Positions 53,396 to 61,640 of a DNA stretch of 64,000 nt are shown piece after piece; within the stretch, counting starts at the first letter, position 1, and every line of letters starts with the position of its first letter. The position numbers were made by a program, and so were the translations under genes. The notes below the pieces were generated by a model, which was not told the origin of the DNA, did not search any database, and saw nothing but the letters and a program-made list of their open reading frames with translations. The DNA is from Tolumonas osonensis. Lineage in GTDB: Bacteria > Pseudomonadota > Gammaproteobacteria > Enterobacterales > Aeromonadaceae. Location: NCBI RefSeq assembly GCF_014202415.1, contig NZ_JACHGR010000002.1, positions 124,001 through 188,000 on the forward strand, written 5' to 3'.

Positions 53396-53419
53396 AAGGA
53401 GCCCAAGGCTCCTTTCTTT
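53396..53419 (+). terminator. Intrinsic terminator of eat-eutBC
   Basis: AAGGAGCC / GGCTCCTT with loop CAA, followed by TCTTTTTG. Confidence 0.85.
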
Positions 53420-53460
53420 TTGTTATTTCAGATCAAAATGACCGTTTTTGGCATATTTTT

Positions 53461-53508
53461 TTGATATGCATCATAATATATTGACGATACCGCAAATAAT
53501 GATGTAAT
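53461..53508 (+). promoter_or_regulatory. FNR-like site and promoter of ldhA
   Basis: TTGAT-ATGC-ATCAT (53461-53474) matches the FNR consensus TTGAT-N4-ATCAA in 9 of 10 bases. TTGACG (53481) and TGTAAT (53503) form a -35/-10 pair with a 16-bp spacer, putting the FNR site near -47. Anaerobic activation of D-lactate production fits. GATGTA / TACATC (53501-53519) forms a small palindrome over the start region. Confidence 0.5.
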
Positions 53509-53539
53509 TTTACTACATCTTTTAGGTGGAGACGTACCT

Positions 53540-54529
53540 ATGAAAATCGCATTATTCAGTGCCAAAGCATACGACCGTGATTATTTTGAACAGGCTAACC
53601 AGCAGTTCGATTATGAACTGGACTATTTCGACGTCAGGTTAGATCAAAAAACGTCCCGGCTGGCACATGGTTATCCTGTTGTCTGTGCTTTCGTTAACGA
53701 TGATCTGTCACGCCCGGTTCTGACGGATCTGGTCAACAACGGCACCCGTCTGTTAGCAATGCGTTGCGCCGGTTACAACAACGTCGATCTGGCCGCAGCC
53801 AAAGAGCTGGGACTGACTGTAGTCCGCGTTCCTGCCTACTCGCCAGAAGCCGTTGCGGAACATAGTGTGGGCCTGATGATGACGCTGAACCGCCGCATCC
53901 ATAAAGCTTATCAGCGCACCCGCGACGCCAACTTCGCACTGGATGGTCTGGTTGGTTTCAATATGTTTGGCAAAACAGCCGGCATTATCGGTACGGGTAA
54001 AATCGGTATCGCAACCTTAAGAATTCTAAAAGGTTTTGGTATGCGTTTATTAGTAAACGATCCATTCCAGAATCAGGCAGCCGTTGAACTGGGCGCCGAG
54101 TATGTGGATCTGGACACCTTGTTCCGTGAGTCCGATGTCATCAGCCTGCACTGCCCGCTCTTTAAAGAAAACTATCATCTGCTGAATGCCGAATCTTTCG
54201 CAAAAATGAAAAAAGGCGTGATGATTATCAACACCAGTCGCGGCGCCTTGCTGAATGCACAGGATGCTATTGAAGCACTGAAACAAGGCAAGATTGGTGC
54301 ACTCGGTCTGGACGTTTATGAAGAAGAAAGCGAATTGTTCTTTGAGGATAAATCGAACGAAGTCATCACCGATGACACCTTCCGCCGGTTATCCGCATGC
54401 CATAACGTCCTGTTTACCGGACATCAGGCATTCCTGACACGCGAAGCACTGTTATCTATTGCCGGTACAACACTGAATAATGCCAAAGCCTCTGCGGCAA
54501 ACGAAAAAAGCGGCAACGAAGTGGAGTAA
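53540..54529 (+). CDS. ldhA: D-lactate dehydrogenase, fermentative
   Basis: 329 residues, as E. coli LdhA. It reduces pyruvate to D-lactate with NADH. The N-terminus MKIALFSAKAYDRDYFEQAN is typical; the NAD loop is GIIGTGKIGIATLRIL; the catalytic Arg, Glu and His are in INTSRGALL, GLDVYEEE and TGHQAFLT. AGGTGGAG lies before the ATG. It is monocistronic with an FNR-like site upstream. Confidence 0.96.
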   Translation: MKIALFSAKAYDRDYFEQANQQFDYELDYFDVRLDQKTSRLAHGYPVVCAFVNDDLSRPVLTDLVNNGTRLLAMRCAGYNNVDLAAAKELGLTVVRVPAYSPEAVAEHSVGLMMTLNRRIHKAYQRTRDANFALDGLVGFNMFGKTAGIIGTGKIGIATLRILKGFGMRLLVNDPFQNQAAVELGAEYVDLDTLFRESDVISLHCPLFKENYHLLNAESFAKMKKGVMIINTSRGALLNAQDAIEALKQGKIGALGLDVYEEESELFFEDKSNEVITDDTFRRLSACHNVLFTGHQAFLTREALLSIAGTTLNNAKASAANEKSGNEVE

Positions 54530-54555
54530 TTTTACAACATTTTAACATTTGCCAT

Positions 54556-54582
54556 AGGGAAGCATTTGCTTCCCTTTTGTTT
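54556..54582 (+). terminator. Intrinsic terminator of ldhA
   Basis: AGGGAAGC / GCTTCCCT with a 4-base loop, followed by TTTGTTTT. Confidence 0.85.
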
Positions 54583-54747
54583 TGGCCGAGTCTGTATATT
54601 TACTACATAAAAACTTCTTTGATCTAACTCTCAAATTCACTTGCACATGACGGATCAGCCCTCTAGAATCGCGCGGATTTTTACATAAATCTAACGTTCA
54701 TCAGGACGATGAACCCTTTGTGTGAGTTATTAACCGGAGAACTTCTC

Positions 54748-55317
54748 GTGAGCGAAAAATTGGCAAATCCAGCACCATTAGGTCTGATGGGTTTTGGTAT
54801 GACCACTGTGCTGCTGAACATCCATAATGCAGGCTTCTTCCCTATCAGCGCTATGATTCTGGCAATGGGTCTGGCATATGGCGGTATGGCGCAAGTGATT
54901 GCTGGTATCCTGGAATACAAAAAAGGTAATACTTTTGGTGTGACAGCATTTACCTCTTACGGTTTCTTCTGGATCAGCCTGGTATTCCTGATCCTGATGC
55001 CAAAATGGGGCTGGGCTGACGCGGCTGACGAGTTCGCAATGGGCTGCTACCTGCTGATGTGGGGTATTTTCACCCTGTTCATGTTCTTCGGTACGCTGAA
55101 AGCACCGAAAGCACTGCAAGTGGTTTTCGGTTCACTGGTCATCCTGTTCTTCCTGCTGGCTGCCAAAGACTTTACTGGTAGCGCAGCGTTAGGTACTTTC
55201 GCTGGCTTTGAAGGTATCTTCTGTGGCGCTTCCGCTATCTACCTGGCGATGGCTGAAGTGCTGAATGAAAAATTCGGCCGCACTGTTCTGCCTATCGGCG
55301 AAGCTCAGGCTCATTAA
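54748..55317 (+). CDS. satP: Acetate/succinate transporter of the GPR1/FUN34/YaaH family
   Basis: 189 residues with six helices. The GTG start at 54748 ([19 protein letters not shown]) has GGAG 8 bases upstream and aligns with the N-terminus of E. coli SatP (188 residues); an ATG at 54709 would add 13 residues. The NPAPLGL motif marks the family, as does the C-terminal [14 protein letters not shown]. It moves acetate and succinate with protons across the inner membrane. Confidence 0.95.
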   Translation: MSEKLANPAPLGLMGFGMTTVLLNIHNAGFFPISAMILAMGLAYGGMAQVIAGILEYKKGNTFGVTAFTSYGFFWISLVFLILMPKWGWADAADEFAMGCYLLMWGIFTLFMFFGTLKAPKALQVVFGSLVILFFLLAAKDFTGSAALGTFAGFEGIFCGASAIYLAMAEVLNEKFGRTVLPIGEAQAH

Positions 55318-55371
55318 GATCGAATCAAAAACGTCGCCACCTCGCGGTGTTTTTAACATCTCAGGTAAATA

Positions 55372-55400
55372 AAAAGCCGGCTGAAAATGCCGGCTTTTTT
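55372..55400. terminator. Bidirectional terminator between satP and ndh
   Basis: AAAAGCCGGC / GCCGGCTTTT, loop TGAAAAT, flanked by A-run and T-run, between convergent genes. Confidence 0.9.
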
Positions 55401-55414
55401 GTTACTGTAACGGA

Positions 55415-56728
55415 TTAATGCAGTTTCAAGCGTGGACGCAAAATACGGTTCAGCTGACCAACCAGCATGATCAAGCCGGTTTTTACATAACCATATAGCG
55501 CGACCTGATGCATACGATACAGCGAAATATACATCATGCGGGCAATGCGACCTTCAATCATCATTGAGCCACGCATCAGGTTACCCATCAGACTACCTAC
55601 GGTAGAGAAGTTACTCAGAGAAACCAGAGAACCGTAATCAACGTACTGATAAGGTTTCAGCTCGCTACCACTCATCTGGGCCAGAATATTCTTCATGCAC
55701 TGAGTAGCCATCTGGTGCGCCGATTGGGCCCGTGGCGGAACCAGTTTACCGTCTTCCATCGCACAAGCGGCACAATCGCCGATTGCATAAATACGGTCGT
55801 CCAGTGTTGTCTGCAGCGTACCTTTCACAACCAGCTGGTTAGCACGGTTCGTTTCCAGACCACCGATTTCTTTCATGAAATCAGGCGCTTTAACACCAGC
55901 AGCCCATACCATCAGGTCCGCTTCGATCAGCTCGCCATCTTTCGTCATCAGGCCTTTGTCAGTGGCTTCACTAACAAAAGTTGCAGTGCGGATATCAACA
56001 CCCAGCTCGCTCAGCTCATGGTGAGCTGCAGCCGAAATACGTTCCGGCAGTGCAGGCAGAATACGTGGACCCGCTTCAACAACAGTGACATTCAGGCTGC
56101 GACGGGACAGATTTTTATAACCATATGCTGTCAGCTCTTCTACTGCATTATACAGTTCAGCTGAAAGTTCGATCCCGGTAGCACCAGCGCCAACGATGGC
56201 AATTTTAATATTACCTTCCTGAGGAATATCGGTGTTGCTGGTAGTACGTGAACCCGCAAAACGCAGGAATTTGTCCATCAGGATATTATGGAAGCGGAAC
56301 GCCTGATCCGGACTATCCAGGAAGATACAGTTGTCACGAACCCCCGGTGTATTGAAATCGTTTGATACCGAGCCCAGCGCGATAACCAGATAATCGTATT
56401 CAATCTCACGCTCACCCAGAACCTCTTCATTTTTTTCACCATGGATAGGTGCTAAAACGATACGTTTCTCTTCGCGTTTGATATTGGTTAATGTGCCCAG
56501 CTGGAATTCAAATGCATTGTGACGAGCCTGAGATTGATAGCTCAGCGCATCAACCCCCGCATCCAGCGAACCGGCAGCAACTTCGTGCAGTAAAGGTTTC
56601 CATAAATGAGTCCGGTTACGATCAACCAGCGTGATCTGTGCTTTGCCCTTTCTACCTAACTTGCGCCCCAGACGTGTGGCCAATTCCAGACCACCTGCTC
56701 CACCACCAACAATGACAATTTTGGTCAT
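55415..56728 (-). CDS. ndh: NADH dehydrogenase type II
   Basis: 437 residues, as E. coli Ndh (434). It passes electrons from NADH to quinone without pumping protons. The FAD motif is [19 protein letters not shown], the NADH motif [17 protein letters not shown], and a C-terminal amphipathic part attaches it to the membrane. The ATG at 56728 has AAGGTG 8 bases upstream; the ATG seven codons before is less likely. It follows ycfP on the same strand, preserving the E. coli nagZ-ycfP-ndh order. Confidence 0.96.
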   Translation of the reverse strand: MTKIVIVGGGAGGLELATRLGRKLGRKGKAQITLVDRNRTHLWKPLLHEVAAGSLDAGVDALSYQSQARHNAFEFQLGTLTNIKREEKRIVLAPIHGEKNEEVLGEREIEYDYLVIALGSVSNDFNTPGVRDNCIFLDSPDQAFRFHNILMDKFLRFAGSRTTSNTDIPQEGNIKIAIVGAGATGIELSAELYNAVEELTAYGYKNLSRRSLNVTVVEAGPRILPALPERISAAAHHELSELGVDIRTATFVSEATDKGLMTKDGELIEADLMVWAAGVKAPDFMKEIGGLETNRANQLVVKGTLQTTLDDRIYAIGDCAACAMEDGKLVPPRAQSAHQMATQCMKNILAQMSGSELKPYQYVDYGSLVSLSNFSTVGSLMGNLMRGSMMIEGRIARMMYISLYRMHQVALYGYVKTGLIMLVGQLNRILRPRLKLH

Positions 56729-56785
56729 ACCAGAAACACCTTTTTTCATAACTTATGTTAAGGATGCGTTAAACGTCCTCAAAAA

Positions 56786-57337
56786 TCACTTGCTTAAGTC
56801 CGCATCTTTGAATGCTTTGATTCGTTGCAAGTGAGCTGACAGATCCTTGAATTTATGGGTTTGTTTCTCATCCCATATTATGTCGTAATAATCTTTCAAT
56901 GCATCTGCAATACATCTATTATCCATGACTTCATCGTTAACAGAAAGAATACAAATACACTTTCCTGCATTTTTTTTACGGAATTCAGTTACACATTTCA
57001 ATGCGATATCCGCATACTCTTCCGGTCGTTCGATCCGGCCCTGCATGTTTTCTTCAGGGAACAGGTTGGGATTAATCAACACTTGCCGGATTCCGCATAA
57101 AAAACCAATGCGTTCACTCCAGTATCCCCCCAGACCCACACCACAAATCAGCGGCGCCGGATCATCCGATGTCGTGATATGACGATGAACTTCTTTCAAT
57201 AAATCACTCATATCCTGACGAGGATGGATAGTGCTGTAACTCACCAGACGGACATCGGGATCGATGAAGCGGAGTTGCATTATTTTCTCAAAATTACCAG
57301 GGCTGGTAGCGTCAAAACCGTGCAGGTAAATAATCAT
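56786..57337 (-). CDS. ycfP: YcfP/UPF0227 family putative esterase
   Basis: 183 residues with near-identical family segments: [58 protein letters not shown] and a C-terminal [19 protein letters not shown]. The alpha/beta hydrolase fold is evident, but the usual nucleophile Ser is replaced by Leu in GVGLGG, as in E. coli, so catalysis is uncertain. GAGGGATCC lies before the ATG at 57337. Confidence 0.95.
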   Translation of the reverse strand: MIIYLHGFDATSPGNFEKIMQLRFIDPDVRLVSYSTIHPRQDMSDLLKEVHRHITTSDDPAPLICGVGLGGYWSERIGFLCGIRQVLINPNLFPEENMQGRIERPEEYADIALKCVTEFRKKNAGKCICILSVNDEVMDNRCIADALKDYYDIIWDEKQTHKFKDLSAHLQRIKAFKDADLSK

Positions 57338-57443
57338 GATGGATCCCTCAATCAACAACCTTGTCTCAGATCCACCATAGCAGGTCTTGAGCGCTGCAGT
57401 CAGTTTCAAGCCTCGAAAGGCTGCTTAAGATCAAAATATGACG

Positions 57444-58448
57444 TTAATTAACAAACTCTTCGGTGAAAATACGAACCCGGTTCTGAGTATTTTTCCAGCG
57501 AGAAGAAGAAGTCAGACGGGACCAGTCACCACTGTTCGTGCTTAGCAGTGAGTCCGCACGGCTTGCTGGTGGATTTTTCAGACCATCAAGAATCGCCACT
57601 GCACCGGCTCTGTTATTGCAGGCCAGCAACATATCACAACCGGCATTCAGCGCAGCCAGTGCCCGTTCAGGATAACCACCGGCTACTGCAGCCCCTTCCA
57701 TCGTTAAATCATCACTAAAAATGACGCCGTTAAAACCATATTTTCCCCGTAATATCTCCTGTAACCAGAAACGGGAAAATCCAGCCGGCTGATCATCCAG
57801 CTCGGTGTAAATAACATGAGCAGGCATAATCGCATCCAGCTTGCCGGATGGGATCAGGCATTTGAACGGTTGCAGATCGCTGGCTTCAATTTCTTCCCAT
57901 GAACGGTTATCACGGGGGCTTTCAAGGTGAGAATCGGCTCTGACGCTGCCATGTCCTGGAAAATGTTTACCTGTCGCCTTCATTCCGGCCTGATGCATAC
58001 CGTCAATAAAAGCGGATGCCAGCTGGATTACCTGGTCCGGGTCACTGCTGAAACTGCGATCGCCAATGACATTGCTACCCCGTTCCAGATCCAGCACCGG
58101 CGCAAAACTTAAATCAATATCATGCGCTAATAATTCGGCAGCCATAAGCCAGCCGCACTCCGTTGCCAGATCAGCCGCCTGATTACCGGCTTTATGCAGT
58201 AGCCCCATCGGCGGAATTCGAGAAAAGCCATCCCGAAAACGCTGAACCCGGCCACCTTCATGATCCACGCCGATCAGTAACGGTTTCGCCGCAGCCTGCC
58301 GGATTGATTTTACCAATGCGGATAATTGTGATCGGTCATGGTAATTGCGGGCAAATAAAATCACGCCGCCGACGGTCGGATGTTTCAGTATCTCACGTTC
58401 TTCAGCGTCCAGTTCACAACCCTGAACATCTAACATCAAAGGACCCAT
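57444..58448 (-). CDS. nagZ: Beta-N-acetylhexosaminidase
   Basis: 334 residues of GH3. It removes GlcNAc from anhydro-muropeptides in cell-wall recycling, in the cytoplasm. The NagZ signature GKHFPGHGSVRADSH, with catalytic His, and the nucleophile Asp in VIFSDDLTMEG are present. The N-terminus MGPLMLDVQGCELDAEEREIL is typical. Next to ycfP and ndh as in E. coli. Confidence 0.97.
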   Translation of the reverse strand: MGPLMLDVQGCELDAEEREILKHPTVGGVILFARNYHDRSQLSALVKSIRQAAAKPLLIGVDHEGGRVQRFRDGFSRIPPMGLLHKAGNQAADLATECGWLMAAELLAHDIDLSFAPVLDLERGSNVIGDRSFSSDPDQVIQLASAFIDGMHQAGMKATGKHFPGHGSVRADSHLESPRDNRSWEEIEASDLQPFKCLIPSGKLDAIMPAHVIYTELDDQPAGFSRFWLQEILRGKYGFNGVIFSDDLTMEGAAVAGGYPERALAALNAGCDMLLACNNRAGAVAILDGLKNPPASRADSLLSTNSGDWSRLTSSSRWKNTQNRVRIFTEEFVN

Positions 58449-58613
58449 TGCATTCCCGCTTACTAATTAAGAAATGATTTATTGTGACTATTCTATATAT
58501 ACGCGGACAGGAAGTGTTACCATTTGCTGCATCAGAATGATTTACATCTAATGATGTTTTCTTTAGTTTTCATGTGCGTAATGATTATTGAATTTATACA
58601 GGGAGAGTAAGCC

Positions 58614-59777
58614 ATGGCTACACTGGATGAGATCCGCCAGTCCATTAATGAGATTGACACCCAGTTGCTCACTCTTTTTGCTAAGCGCCGCGCTATCAGC
58701 ATTGAAGTAGCAAAAAACAAATTATTGAGCCAGCGTCCAATCCGCGACCAGCACAGAGAGCAGGAACTCCTCGCCTATCTGAGCCAGGTTGGTCGTCCAA
58801 TGGGGCTTTCTGCCCATTTTATTCAGCGAATTTTTCAGCTGATTATTGAAGATTCGGTATTAACGCAGCAGGATTTTATTCAGCAACAAATAAATCCTGA
58901 AGTTCCGAAAAGTAATAATAGTGTGGCTTATTTAGGTCCGTTAGGTTCCTATTCCAGCCTCGCTGCCCGTAAATTCCTGGGACGTGAAGTTTCAGATATC
59001 AAGGAAGTAGGCTGCAGCAGTTTTAACCAGGTTTTCCAGGAAGTAGAAAGCGGCAACTGCCGTTATGGTGTCCTGCCAATCGAAAACATGACTTCCGGTT
59101 CAATTAATGAAGTATATGACCTGATGCAGCAGACCAGTTTATCGATTGTTGCGGAATTGACCTACCCTATCGATCACTGCCTGCTAACCGCTGTTGAAAC
59201 AGATATTAACGATATTGAAGTTATTTACGGGCACCCTCAACCCATAACACAATCATCGCATTATCTTGAAAAGCATCCCCATATCCGGAAAGTATTTTGT
59301 GACTCCTCTTCAGCTGCAATGCTGAAAGTAAAAGAGTTGGCATCACCCAATGCGGCCGCTATCGGTAGTGCGGAAGGTGGCGAAATTTACGGTTTAATCA
59401 AATTAGCCAGCGGATTAGCCAACCAGCCTGATAACTGCACCAGATTCTGGGTTGTAGCCCGGGAGCCGGTTCAGGTTTCCCCATTAGTGCCTGCAAAGAC
59501 CACCTTTATTATGTCGACAACCCAAAAAACCGGTTCTTTAGTCGAGGCACTGCTGATTCTGCGTAATCACAATATCAATATGACTAAACTGGAATCCCGT
59601 CCTATACCGGGAAATCCATGGGAAGAAATGTTCTATGTCGATGTGGCTGCCAATCTTGAGAATGAGGAAATGCAGGCAGCGATCAATGAACTGAAATCTG
59701 CTATCCGATATATCAAGATTCTCGGTTGTTATCCTAGCGAAGATGTACATCCTGTCACCAGCCCAACGGCTGAATAA
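58614..59777 (+). CDS. pheA: Chorismate mutase / prephenate dehydratase (P-protein)
   Basis: 387 residues. An AroQ chorismate mutase (residues 1-95, DEIRQSINEIDTQLLTLFAKRR), a prephenate dehydratase (about 105-285, YLGPLGSYSSLAARK, with the TRFWVVAR motif) and a C-terminal ACT domain for feedback by phenylalanine (LVEALLILRNHNINMTKLESRPIPGNPWEEMFYVD). It turns chorismate into phenylpyruvate. GGGAGAG precedes the ATG. A 19-codon ORF ends 3 bp before, without a visible attenuator. Confidence 0.97.
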   Translation: MATLDEIRQSINEIDTQLLTLFAKRRAISIEVAKNKLLSQRPIRDQHREQELLAYLSQVGRPMGLSAHFIQRIFQLIIEDSVLTQQDFIQQQINPEVPKSNNSVAYLGPLGSYSSLAARKFLGREVSDIKEVGCSSFNQVFQEVESGNCRYGVLPIENMTSGSINEVYDLMQQTSLSIVAELTYPIDHCLLTAVETDINDIEVIYGHPQPITQSSHYLEKHPHIRKVFCDSSSAAMLKVKELASPNAAAIGSAEGGEIYGLIKLASGLANQPDNCTRFWVVAREPVQVSPLVPAKTTFIMSTTQKTGSLVEALLILRNHNINMTKLESRPIPGNPWEEMFYVDVAANLENEEMQAAINELKSAIRYIKILGCYPSEDVHPVTSPTAE

Positions 59778-59780
59778 TAA

Positions 59781-59810
59781 AAAAGCCCGGAAATATTCCG
59801 GGCTTTTTGT
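59781..59810. terminator. Terminator between pheA and zapC
   Basis: AAAAGCCCGGA / TCCGGGCTTTT, 11-bp perfect stem, 5-base loop, followed by TTGTTTT; between convergent genes. Confidence 0.92.
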
Positions 59811-59830
59811 TTTCGTTCGGATACTTTAAA

Positions 59831-60370
59831 TCAAGCCATTTTTGAAAGATATTGGACTGCAGCCTGATAAGGTAAGAGTTTATTGTTCATCATTTTGCAA
59901 ATTGCCGACTGTCTGAGATTCTTTTCTTCATCCAGCTGAATAGCATGACTGATTACAATACAAAGTGATGCATTGCTACCCGGAGATATCACCATCACAT
60001 CCCCGTAGGTGTAATCTGTTACAACAGAAAAAACCTCTCCCAGTTCCGGTTCTTCGGACACCATATCAACGTCCTGATAGTACCAGCTATGACTGATCAA
60101 CGGCTTTGTATATCTTACAGCAGCAATCGCATTCAAAACGATCTGCACTTTTTCCGGGTCTGTAAAAGGAAATTCCCCCAGACACTCCAGGAAATGATAA
60201 TAGAGTGAAGAATCATCCAGCGAAAAAGCTTCGGCGAATGCAGTTTTTTGTGCCAGCTGTTTTGGGGGGATAGCAACAGCAAACTGCATGTCATCTGTCA
60301 AATCCAACAAAAGAGTTTGACGCTGCTCATCATATAACCAGCGCCAATTTTCATCAGGAAGTAATATCAT
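59831..60370 (-). CDS. zapC: Cell division protein ZapC
   Basis: 179 residues. The start DENWRWLYDEQRQTLLLDL, the middle VLNAIAAVRYTKP and the end KMMNNKLLPYQ match ZapC, a cytoplasmic protein that promotes bundling of FtsZ filaments at the division ring. It follows pyrD by 85 bp on the same strand, the order found in E. coli, Vibrio and Aeromonas. Confidence 0.93.
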   Translation of the reverse strand: MILLPDENWRWLYDEQRQTLLLDLTDDMQFAVAIPPKQLAQKTAFAEAFSLDDSSLYYHFLECLGEFPFTDPEKVQIVLNAIAAVRYTKPLISHSWYYQDVDMVSEEPELGEVFSVVTDYTYGDVMVISPGSNASLCIVISHAIQLDEEKNLRQSAICKMMNNKLLPYQAAVQYLSKMA

Positions 60371-60455
60371 CCGGCTGCTCTCTTTTTCCCATTTTTTTTA
60401 TTTATAAAGCAAACCGGAACGATTTTCAAACTGACAATGATAATTTGTGTAAATA

Positions 60456-61469
60456 TCAGATGTTATTTACGATATTTTTTACCAAATCAGGGCCGTGATA
60501 AATAAAACCTGAATAAATCTGCACCAGCTTAGCACCCGCCTGCATTTTTTCTCGCGCAGCAATCGCCGAATCAATACCACCTACTCCAATAATCGGGATT
60601 TGCCCTTTCAGGTGCTCATGGAGAGCCCGAATGATTTCAGTGCTCTTGTTCTGTAACGGACGGCCACTCAAACCACCAGTTTCAGCGGCATGCGGCATGT
60701 CATGGATCAGTTCACGATCCAGGGTTGTATTCGTCGCAATTACCCCATCAATACCGTAGCGTAATAATGAATCAGCAACCTGTTTCAATTCTTCCGGAGA
60801 TAAATCCGGCGCAATTTTCACTGCCAGAGGAACATATTTATTATGCTTCGCAGCCAGCTCTTTCTGACGTTCTTTCAGCGCTTTCAATAAATCATCCAAT
60901 GCTTCGCCGTATTGTAACTGACGCAGGTTAGGCGTATTAGGTGATGAAATATTAACCGCAATATATCCGGCATAGGCATAAACCTTATCCATGCAGATCA
61001 GATAATCGTCTTTGCCATTTTCAATCGGCGTATCTTTGTTCTTGCCGATATTAATACCAAGAATTCCTTTGTAATGGCTCTTTTTGACATTCTCGATCAG
61101 ATTGTCTACGCCTTTATTATTGAACCCCATCCGGTTAATGATTCCCTGCGCCGGGATAACTCGGAAGATCCGGGGCTTATCATTTCCCGGTTGTGGACGC
61201 GGAGTAACCGTGCCAACTTCAATAAAACCAAAGCCCATAGCACCAAATGCATCAATGGCATCACCGTCTTTGTCTAAACCGGCAGCCAGACCGACCGGGT
61301 TATCAAATTTAAGCCCCATAACCTCAACCGGACGAGAAGGCAGCTTGTTGCGAAAGAACAGCTCAAAAGGCGTTCCACCCATCCATGCCAACTGATGAAT
61401 ACTCAATTCATGAGCAACTTCAGGATCTAGTTTAAACAGGAAATGACGGGCTAACGGATAATAAAACAT
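60456..61469 (-). CDS. pyrD: Dihydroorotate dehydrogenase (quinone), class 2
   Basis: 337 residues, as E. coli PyrD (336). It oxidises dihydroorotate to orotate at the membrane, passing electrons to quinone. The start [17 protein letters not shown] has GAGAGGAC upstream and forms the membrane-associated helix; the frame-open ATG at 61505 is rejected. Family marks are [34 protein letters not shown] and IIGVGGIDS. Confidence 0.97.
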   Translation of the reverse strand: MFYYPLARHFLFKLDPEVAHELSIHQLAWMGGTPFELFFRNKLPSRPVEVMGLKFDNPVGLAAGLDKDGDAIDAFGAMGFGFIEVGTVTPRPQPGNDKPRIFRVIPAQGIINRMGFNNKGVDNLIENVKKSHYKGILGINIGKNKDTPIENGKDDYLICMDKVYAYAGYIAVNISSPNTPNLRQLQYGEALDDLLKALKERQKELAAKHNKYVPLAVKIAPDLSPEELKQVADSLLRYGIDGVIATNTTLDRELIHDMPHAAETGGLSGRPLQNKSTEIIRALHEHLKGQIPIIGVGGIDSAIAAREKMQAGAKLVQIYSGFIYHGPDLVKNIVNNI

Positions 61470-61604
61470 CAAGGTCCTCTCTCGAATGCGGTGGTGTTCA
61501 GACAAATTTTTTCCGCGCTATTTTAGCCCGAAAAGCAAACCGGCGCACCCTTATGCATTCCCGATACACTGGAATAAATAGAAGAAATCAGAACAAACGT
61601 GTTA

Positions 61605-61628
61605 ACAGGCGTGATTATTCACGCCTGT
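61605..61628. terminator. Hairpin terminator between pepN and pyrD
   Basis: ACAGGCGTGA / TCACGCCTGT, 10 bp perfect, loop TTAT. It is 13 bp after the pepN stop on the minus strand; the downstream U-run on that strand is weak. Confidence 0.7.
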
Positions 61629-61640
61629 GTTATTTTCTTG

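Noticed and set aside
58551-58610. A 19-codon ORF with three Phe codons directly before pheA, as a possible leader peptide
   Set aside because: Phe codons are not clustered as in pheL, there is no ribosome site for it, and no attenuator hairpin with T-run lies between it and pheA.
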